This document shows, piece by piece, positions 46,822-54,500 of a DNA stretch of 64,000 bases (position 1 is its first letter; each line of letters starts with the position of its first letter). Origin of the DNA: Butyricimonas synergistica DSM 23225 (GTDB lineage Bacteria > Bacteroidota > Bacteroidia > Bacteroidales > Marinifilaceae); assembly GCF_000379665.1 (NCBI RefSeq), contig NZ_KB903371.1, forward strand, positions 117,261 to 181,260. The letters are read 5' to 3'. A program made the translations under genes and the position numbers. The notes beneath the pieces were generated by a model. The model ran no database searches and was not told where the DNA came from. It saw only the letters and a list, made by a program, of their open reading frames with translations.

Positions 46822-48126
46822 ATGAGGAGTTTGCTAGGTATATTATTTATTGTTCTTCTGGCTGCCTGTGTACAAGATAAAAGCGTACAGGTTTCCGGAC
46901 GGATTGATACTGGACGTACCCGTGATTCTGTCATCGTCTTTGAAGTGAATGGAGAAATGCATGAGTTTAAGTTAGACAATAGGTATTTTTTCTCTGGTAA
47001 AATAAAATTGGAGAAAGGTAGTTATGCATATATTTATCAACCTTATTACATACCCGTGTATTTGGCTCCGGGAGAAGATCTGGAAATAAATATAGTTCGT
47101 AATACCGGAATTCCTCAGTTCAAGGGAACATTAAGTGCGGTCAATAATTATTTGAAAGAACAGGGACGAGGGATGGCTTTTATTTCTAATGCTGATTATA
47201 AGTTAGAAGAAGAGGCTTTTGTACAACGGATGCAGGATATACTCAACATGAACATTTTGTTGTTGGAAGCCAAGAATCTTGGAGAAGATTTCACGAATCA
47301 GGAGAGGGAGAGAATAAGATACGGGATAGCAGGGCAAGCTATTATTTACCCGAATACACATATGGCATCCGATTCAATGGAATATAAACCGGGGGCTACA
47401 TTTGATAATTTTGTTACCAGTTTTGACTTTAATAATGAGGATTTACTTTCATATCCCTCTTATAAGCAATTCTTGATGTATTATTTCTATTATTACAAAG
47501 GAAAGAATATGAGTGTCAGAAGATTGATGAACTATATTCTGACCAATGTAACGAATCTTAAAGTGCGGGACTTCTTATTATCTGAAGTAGTCTATAATTA
47601 TTTTGCCCATAACGGTTTGAGAGATTCGGATTACTTGCTTTCGATATGTTGGAATGAGGTGTCCGATACGAGTAAGCTTGCAAAGGTGACGCAGTTGGTC
47701 GATCGCTGGCGGAAGTTATCTGCTGGAGCAACGGCTCCGAATGCACTTTTGGTTGATAGCTTGGGGAAAGAAACCCAATTGAAAGATATGCGAGGAAAAT
47801 ATCTTTATATCTGTGTGGGGATGCCTGATTTTGGCGGTATGGGTGGGAGTAAAGAGCTGTCAGCCTGGGGAGAGTTAGTGAAAGAATATGAAGGAAAAGA
47901 TATTCGATTCCTGACATTTTGTCCGGATACGAATATATTTTTGCAAGTAAAAGATATTCCGGGAGAACATTTTTTATTAAAAGATGTTTCCAATTTTTAT
48001 GCTACTTATATGGTTAGCACCTTACCTAGATACATGTTGATCAACCCGGACGGTAGGATTTCCGTGGCAGATGCTCCGAAACCTACAGGTTCTGTGAAAT
48101 TACTTTTGCAGAATATGGGGTTATAA
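46822..48126 (+). CDS. Thioredoxin-fold lipoprotein with DUF4369-like N-terminus, lacking CxxC
   Basis: This 434-residue lipoprotein has lipobox Cys16. Residues 20-100 are a beta-rich domain like DUF4369 (VSGRIDTG, then PVYLAPGEDLEI), residues 105-290 a helical linker, and residues 300-434 a thioredoxin/AhpC-TSA-like fold (GATAPNALLVDSLG, LPRYMLINPDGRI). The usual WCxxC at the fold's active site is replaced by YICVGMPDFGG, so classical disulfide exchange is unlikely. It is followed by a second, shorter DUF4369-like lipoprotein. Confidence 0.8.
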   Translation: MRSLLGILFIVLLAACVQDKSVQVSGRIDTGRTRDSVIVFEVNGEMHEFKLDNRYFFSGKIKLEKGSYAYIYQPYYIPVYLAPGEDLEINIVRNTGIPQFKGTLSAVNNYLKEQGRGMAFISNADYKLEEEAFVQRMQDILNMNILLLEAKNLGEDFTNQERERIRYGIAGQAIIYPNTHMASDSMEYKPGATFDNFVTSFDFNNEDLLSYPSYKQFLMYYFYYYKGKNMSVRRLMNYILTNVTNLKVRDFLLSEVVYNYFAHNGLRDSDYLLSICWNEVSDTSKLAKVTQLVDRWRKLSAGATAPNALLVDSLGKETQLKDMRGKYLYICVGMPDFGGMGGSKELSAWGELVKEYEGKDIRFLTFCPDTNIFLQVKDIPGEHFLLKDVSNFYATYMVSTLPRYMLINPDGRISVADAPKPTGSVKLLLQNMGL

Positions 48127-48223
48127 TTTATTTTTGTATATTTGTCGATGTTTACAGCAAGTAAATTTTACTTGTTGTGATGTTTGGTTAATTATTAGAG
48201 CTAGTATAATAACAGATGACATT

Positions 48224-48231
48224 TACATTTG
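48224..48231 (+). promoter_or_regulatory. -7 element (TACATTTG) for the DUF4369-like lipoprotein
   Basis: A match to TAnnTTTG lies 36 bases before 48268. A second match (TATATTTG, 48137-48144) lies further upstream. Confidence 0.45.
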
Positions 48232-48267
48232 TAGTAAGCTATAAATGATAAACAAAATTTATTAGAC

Positions 48268-48951
48268 ATGAAAAGAATAGGTTTATTTTTAGTGCTTGTG
48301 GCATTTTTATTGAGTGCGTGTGATAGCAATTCAGTAAAAGTACGTGGTGAAGTAGAAGGATTGAAAGGGAAAGTAAAATTGTTGGCAGAACTTCCAGGGG
48401 AACCGGGATTAACTATTTTGGCTGAACAAGATGTTACAGATGGAAAGATTGATTTGAGAACAGAACAATTCCAGATACCGGGTAGAGTGTGGGTTGATAT
48501 TGATGGAAAAACTACGGTTGAAGCTATTCTGGACACTAAAGATATGATCTGGATTCAGGGGAAAATTAAGTTCCCGGATCAAATAGAGGCTAAGAATTCA
48601 GGTTTAATGGACGAATATGCAGAGTTGAAAAAGCAGTATAAAGAAAGATATGGCAAGGATATTGAAAAAGTAGACCGGTTAATAGGAAAGATCAGCAAGA
48701 AAGAGAAGTTGTCTAAAGACGATGAGGTAATGTTAGGTATTCACCAATTGCAAAAGCAACGTTTCTTGAGAAATCGTGCTAATTGGACGAAATCATTGGT
48801 GGAAGCTAATCTTGGTAGAGAATTGTCGTTATTCTTGATTAAAGATGAATTGCAAGATAGTTTAGCATTGCAGAAAAGACTTTTCAAAAAGATGAAGGTT
48901 GAAAATAAAGAGAGTAATATTTATAAAGTATTGGAAAGTCGTTTACAATAA
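48268..48951 (+). CDS. DUF4369-like lipoprotein
   Basis: This 227-residue lipoprotein has lipobox Cys18 (LLSAC). Residues 22-105 form a beta domain similar to the N-terminus of the preceding protein (VKVRGEVEGLKGKVKLLAE, then TKDMIWIQGKI). Residues 110-227 are charged and helical. It looks like a relative of the preceding gene that lacks the thioredoxin domain. A/T-ending codon use suggests good expression. Its function is unknown. Confidence 0.8.
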   Translation: MKRIGLFLVLVAFLLSACDSNSVKVRGEVEGLKGKVKLLAELPGEPGLTILAEQDVTDGKIDLRTEQFQIPGRVWVDIDGKTTVEAILDTKDMIWIQGKIKFPDQIEAKNSGLMDEYAELKKQYKERYGKDIEKVDRLIGKISKKEKLSKDDEVMLGIHQLQKQRFLRNRANWTKSLVEANLGRELSLFLIKDELQDSLALQKRLFKKMKVENKESNIYKVLESRLQ

Positions 48952-48956
48952 AGTAT

Positions 48957-49038
48957 AAAACCATTTATTGGTTTTTATTTTCCCGTTTTTATTACTTAGT
49001 TGTTTTTTTAGAGGTACCTACCCGGGTACCTCTTTTTA
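48957..49038 (+). terminator. Two terminator hairpins in series
   Basis: A weak hairpin AAAACCA / TGGTTTT (48957-48975) is followed by a strong 9-bp stem AGAGGTACC (49010-49018) / GGTACCTCT (49025-49033) with a T tract. Confidence 0.85.
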
Positions 49039-49107
49039 ATTTTTCAGGTCAAGCGTTGCATGGTGAGATAAAAAACATTAACTTCGCTAATTGTATAGTG
49101 TCAGCTT

Positions 49108-50706
49108 ATGATTAAGAAAATTATTATCAGGATTCTGTCTATTGTCATGCTCATAGCCTTTATCGCCGTGGTAAGCGTGCAGTGGATTTGGATTAAATAT
49201 AGTATGAAAGAGGGAGAAGCACGTTTTACTTCAAAAGTGTATGACGTGTTGGGGAAGGCTGTCAATTTGGTTGATCAATATAGCGAGCAGAGCCTATACC
49301 AGAATATGATGGAGCAGTATAATAAGTTGGAAGAAAAAATTGCTGCTACTGATCAGATATTGGATTCATTAGAACAGGGAAAAGCTTATTATCAGGAAAT
49401 GTTTCCTGCTTTGTCCATAGAATTTACGCGGACTGACGGACGGACTACGGTAACGCAAACGCAACGAATGATGCCTTTAGAAATATATTCCAGACAACTT
49501 CAGGAAACTTCCAGACGATTGCAAGAAGCCTCGGATAGAAGTTTTCCGCACCAATTAATTAAATCTGCGGAGGAAGAGGCTAGTTTGGAAGTGGATTCTT
49601 TGGATCGACGGCGTTTGGTAGATATGGTCAGAAAAGCGTTGATTCGCTATATGAAAGAAGAGGACCCGCACAATGCTGACATTGCCAAACGGCTTCAGGG
49701 GGTGGATATGGATCCTTATCTGCGGGAAGAAATGGTAAACACGGGAATAAAGAATCATTTCAAGTGGAAGATCATGAAGGGGGAGGAGTTGTTGAAGTAT
49801 ATCAAAGAACATGGCAAGAAAGGATTTTATTACACGGAGTTGTTCCCGAACGATCAGATAAAGAAAGATGCTAACTTGTGCATCATGTTTGACACGAAAG
49901 ATTCGCTTTTCTATAATAATATCGGATGGATGTTTATCGCTTCCGGTTTCTGTATTATCGGTTTAATGTCCGTGTTTATAATAACAATCGTCGTGATCAT
50001 GCGGCAGCAAAAACTTTCCGTGATCAAGAATGATTTTATTAATAACATGACACATGAATTTAAAACTCCTTTGGCGACAATTTCTTTGGCGACGGCAGCC
50101 ATCGAGAAAGAGAAAGTGCTGAATGATAAAAATCAGTTGTTGAAATTCAATTCGATGATTCGAAACGAGAATGAACGGATGAATAAATATGTGGAGCGTA
50201 TCCTATTACAGGCTAAGCTCGATCGTCGGGAGGTACATTTGAAAAAAGTGAACGTAAACTTGAACGTGTTGGTGGACGAAACGGTTGAACATTTCCGTTT
50301 GCAAGTCGAGGAACGAGGTGGGATAATCAAGGCAGACCTGGATCCGGAAGGTTATGTCATGAGTGCGGACGAAGTGCATATGCTGAACGTGATATGTAAT
50401 TTAGTAGATAATGCTATAAAATATTCGCATGATTCGTTGAATGTGTATATATTTACAAAGCGGGAGGGCAATCGTTTTATTATCGGGGTCAGGGATACCG
50501 GCATCGGAATTCCTAAGGAAGCTCAGGATAAGGTGTTTAAACGATTCTACCGCGTGCCGAGCGGAAACGTGCATAATGTAAAAGGTTTCGGCTTGGGATT
50601 AAGTTACGCCAGGTCTATTGTGGAATTGCACGGGGGAGAAATTCGCCTGACTTCTAAAAAGAACAAAGGTACCTTGGTGGAGATTATTTTTAAGATGGAA
50701 GAGTAA
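49108..50706 (+). CDS. rprX: Sensor histidine kinase, RprX-like
   Basis: This 532-residue kinase has two membrane helices (about 7-29 and 272-294) flanking a periplasmic helical sensor region. HisKA follows with phosphoacceptor His316 in NMTHEFKTPLATISLA, then HATPase with NLVDNAIKYS, DTGIGIPKEA and GFGLGLSYA. Topology, length and the adjacent response regulator match RprX of Bacteroides, a tetracycline/stress-linked system. The signal is unknown. Confidence 0.88.
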   Translation: MIKKIIIRILSIVMLIAFIAVVSVQWIWIKYSMKEGEARFTSKVYDVLGKAVNLVDQYSEQSLYQNMMEQYNKLEEKIAATDQILDSLEQGKAYYQEMFPALSIEFTRTDGRTTVTQTQRMMPLEIYSRQLQETSRRLQEASDRSFPHQLIKSAEEEASLEVDSLDRRRLVDMVRKALIRYMKEEDPHNADIAKRLQGVDMDPYLREEMVNTGIKNHFKWKIMKGEELLKYIKEHGKKGFYYTELFPNDQIKKDANLCIMFDTKDSLFYNNIGWMFIASGFCIIGLMSVFIITIVVIMRQQKLSVIKNDFINNMTHEFKTPLATISLATAAIEKEKVLNDKNQLLKFNSMIRNENERMNKYVERILLQAKLDRREVHLKKVNVNLNVLVDETVEHFRLQVEERGGIIKADLDPEGYVMSADEVHMLNVICNLVDNAIKYSHDSLNVYIFTKREGNRFIIGVRDTGIGIPKEAQDKVFKRFYRVPSGNVHNVKGFGLGLSYARSIVELHGGEIRLTSKKNKGTLVEIIFKMEE

Positions 50707-50751
50707 CCGGACAAAAATTAGAATTTGAAGTAGTAAATTAAAATTGAATAT

Positions 50752-51438
50752 ATGGGACATAAAATACTTTTAGTAGAAGACGATCCTTGTTTTGGTTCAG
50801 TATTGAAATCCTACCTGGAATTATCCGATTACGATGTGATACATTGTACGAACGGGGTAGACGGGTTCGAGGCATTTCGTAAAGAGAAGTTTGATTTGTG
50901 TCTTTTAGATGTGATGATGCCCGAGATGGACGGTTTCACGCTGGGGAAAAAGATACGGGAATTGGATGTAACAGTACCTTTTGTCTATATCACGGCAAAA
51001 AGTATGAAAGATGATATGAAGCTAGGCTACGAAATAGGGGCGGATGACTATATCGTGAAACCTTTTGATTCGGAATTGTTGATATTTAAGATCAAAGCAA
51101 TCTTGAGCCGTTGCGAGCACGAGGAAACGGAAGTTAAGCCGAAACTTATCGAGTTAGGAGCCTATTTGTTCAACACGGAGTTGCGCACGATCACGAAAGG
51201 GGATGAGGTTATTAAGCTAACCCCGAAAGAATCCCGTTTGTTGGAATTGTTGTACTACCACAGAGATGGTTTATTGCAGCGGGATAAGGCATTGAATGAA
51301 ATATGGGGTGCCAGTGATTATTTTACAGCTCGTAGTATGGACGTGTACGTGACAAAATTAAGAAAATATTTCAAGGATGATCCATCGATCAAGATTGAGA
51401 ACGTGCATGGTTCTGGCTTCCGCTTGATTCTTGATTGA
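50752..51438 (+). CDS. rprY: OmpR-family response regulator, RprY-like
   Basis: This 228-residue regulator has a receiver domain with acidic pair Glu9/Asp10, phosphoacceptor Asp53 (LLDVMMPEMDG) and Lys103 (IVKPF). A C-terminal winged helix (about 130-228) has LTPKESRLLELLYYH and TARSMDVYVTKLRKYF. It lies 45 bases after the kinase, its evident partner. Confidence 0.92.
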   Translation: MGHKILLVEDDPCFGSVLKSYLELSDYDVIHCTNGVDGFEAFRKEKFDLCLLDVMMPEMDGFTLGKKIRELDVTVPFVYITAKSMKDDMKLGYEIGADDYIVKPFDSELLIFKIKAILSRCEHEETEVKPKLIELGAYLFNTELRTITKGDEVIKLTPKESRLLELLYYHRDGLLQRDKALNEIWGASDYFTARSMDVYVTKLRKYFKDDPSIKIENVHGSGFRLILD

Positions 51439-51466
51439 TAGAACGAGAAGATAAGAACTAAAAGTT

Positions 51467-51518
51467 AAAAGCTAAAAACTAAAAGTTAGGAATATACCTC
51501 TTTTAGTTTTTAGCTTTT
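51467..51518. terminator. Long bidirectional hairpin between rprY and the A2M-like gene
   Basis: A 19-bp perfect inverted repeat (51467-51485 with 51500-51518), A/T-rich with a 14-base loop, lies between convergent genes and reads as a terminator on both strands. Confidence 0.8.
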
Positions 51519-51525
51519 ATCTTAT

Positions 51526-54500
51526 TCAGTGAACAGTAATGCTTCCTGCATGACTATTTGCTGAATATTGAGGAGCGTAAATACATTGTAATGTACTGAT
51601 ACCGTCTTGATAAGTTCCGCTTTGAGCGATCCATGCCGTGTACTCGAACACGTGTGTACCTTTCGGAAGGAAATCAAAGAAGAAGTTTGTGGCGACGTCA
51701 GTCGTTTCCTGGTAATACACGAGATTTTCTTGCCAACGATTGCCGGAGAGTTGTTCCGTGGGTTCAAAACATCCGGCTCTCAGATCTTTCAGGTGTACGA
51801 ATTGCATATCCTGGTCGTTAGTTACCGTGATGCGGATATTAATTCGGTCACCGACTTTCAATGTTTGTCCTTCCAGGGGAACAAGTATATTCCCGTTTTC
51901 GCTTTCCTGTTGGATAAAGAGTTGCTTTTGCACGGAAAGGCCTCCCGAATGGCTAGTAACTTTATCGAGTTTTTCGAAATATTGCAGGTATAAACCTCCC
52001 CAGCTTACTTGAGCCTCTTTTTTCGTGAGAGTAACATTCGTCATTTTCGGGGAGATTTCTTTACCCGTGAAACTTTGTTTGATATACCCGAGAGTTGTTT
52101 CTTCGGGATTCACGTCCAATTTCTTGTTCCCGAGTTTTACGCTTAGCTCTTCCCGTGTTGCCAGTTGGTTATTGCCCGTGAGCAGTAAGGCGTAAATCGC
52201 ATCGACAGTTGCGGGGGTAGATCCCCAGTTCTGGGTTTGTTTCTGGCGTAACAACCACTGTTTCATCAGCTCGGTATCCGGGCTATTCCCTTCAATTTCC
52301 CGGAATGCACTCATGAGCGCCACGTGGGTTTGGATGGCGGAATTGGTAAACAGGGTAGAACGATTGTTCGCCCAATACATTCCCATCCCGGGTGTGGTGG
52401 TCGAGAACTCTTTCAAAGACCGGATGATTTGTTTCGCTGCGTCTGTTTTACCGTAGCGATAGAATGCTATGGCGGTCAATGCTTTCTCGTAAAGGGAAAG
52501 TTTTGTCCACGTGGACTCCAGTTGTCCCAAGTAATATTTGTGTGCTTCCAGGGCATTGGTCAAAGGAATATCCCGGTATGCACTACGCGTGTACAGGTAC
52601 AGTATTTGGGAATATCCTGCGGTCTTGGAATGTTTGTAGGACTCCTGAATTTGTTTGTCCAGAAAGTTTAGTGCTTTGATTTGCATCTTTTTCACTTGTT
52701 CCGGGTGGCTCGTGACATTTAAAGTGACCAACCGTGCCATGGCTTCAAGTACATTTTCTGTCATGAAGGCACTGGAGCCAAAGCCTTTGAACCATGACCA
52801 GCCACCGTCTTCGTTTTGTAGTTCAGTCAGCTTGTCAATGGCTTGTCGGGCTATATAATTCTGGCGGTTCACGTCCAGGAGTTCTCCTAGGGAGTGCATT
52901 TGTTGGGTTTCGTTTTGTGCTTCCGTCACCCACGGGGAGAGTTGTAATAGTATTGATTTTAACTCTTGATTCTTTTCCAGCGGAGAGGTTAATGCGGCAT
53001 CCGGCTTTTGCATCCATTTCTGAATGGCACCCGTGATTTGCGGATTGGCGTTCGCGATAGCAGAAGCCAAAGAGCTCACATAGTAGGACGCCGTAATTTC
53101 GGTTACGTTCTCCGTTTGTGGCGTGTTGATGGACGGGAGAGCCAATACGGCATACCAAACGGGATTTGCCGTGAGTTCTAGTGTCAGACGGTACGGGGTG
53201 ATCCCTTTCGGGGCATCCAGTTTGAATGTTTGTACTCCTTGCTTGCTCGTGAATATCGGTAAGGTCTGGGTAACCAGTGTCGCATCCGGAACCACGGGGA
53301 GTACATATTGCTCGCCATCACTGAAGCGTGAAGAGGAAGCAACAATACGACATCCGAGTAAATCCGTGTTTTCGGGGGCAGTAAATTCAAAACTTACTGT
53401 TTGATTCTCTTGGGCTTTCACGTCAAAAGCTACCTGTTGTTTGCTGATTACTGCATTTGTCGCTGGAATAAACAATTCGAGGTAAGCTTCGCCTTGTTGC
53501 GTGTCGGTCGTGAGATTGTTGATTGTGGCTTGTAACACGACTTTATCTCCCGTGCGAACGAATCGAGGCAGATTGGTATTGACCATAAATTCTTTATTCG
53601 TAATGACCGACTTTTCTATTTGCCCGAATTGCATATCCGGGGTATGCGCCAGAGCCATAAACTTCCATGTCGTGGTAGATTCCGGGACTGTAAATTTGAT
53701 GACCACATTACCCGTTGAATCCGTTAGAAGTTGCGGGTAAAAGAATGCTGTCTCCTGAAAGTTTTGCCTGATTTGTGAAGTTGCATTGATACCGTTTTCT
53801 TCTGACAAGATACCTGGAACTCCCGTGTCGGCTGCTGCTTCGACTGAAGTTAATCCTCGGACGTAAAATTTGGTGTTAGCACTATTTTCCGCAAGATCGG
53901 CAACTTCCCCGAAGGCAACCATGTTTACGGCTTTTTGTTTTATTGCCCCTCTGGACTTGCCATATCCTGTTACAACGACATCATCTAAACCAAGGAATGT
54001 AAATTCACTTAATCCGTAGAGGTTTAATCTATCGAATTCAAATCTTGGTATATCTATACGTTTCAGATTATATCCGATGTTTCCTCCTAACGAATAGTTA
54101 TTGAATCTCCATTGGGGTGTTGTGTTGTAGTCATAGTAAACCGGGTTAAAGTTCCATGTATTTGGACGAATGTTATCCAGCGAAGCATCGTACATTCCTG
54201 CCATCATTTCGGCAATGACAGCCTTGCCTTGTCCGTTTTTAATGATGAATGACCACTCTTCTTGCTGCCCCGGGGTCAGATGATCCCGGAAGGTTTTGGT
54301 GATAATATCCAGTTTATTGTCTACTTCTTCACGGGTCAGCATGAAATTGTTCGTGAAGAATTCGCCGTCTTTGATAAAGCTGACAATCACTTCTGCTTTT
54401 TTCCCGAAATTCTCTTTATACGGTATTGCCAGTGTGGTATTGGAATTGTTCAATACCAGGCGTTTCCGCTCCATGAGTTTCTGGTCTGAGTATATTTCGT

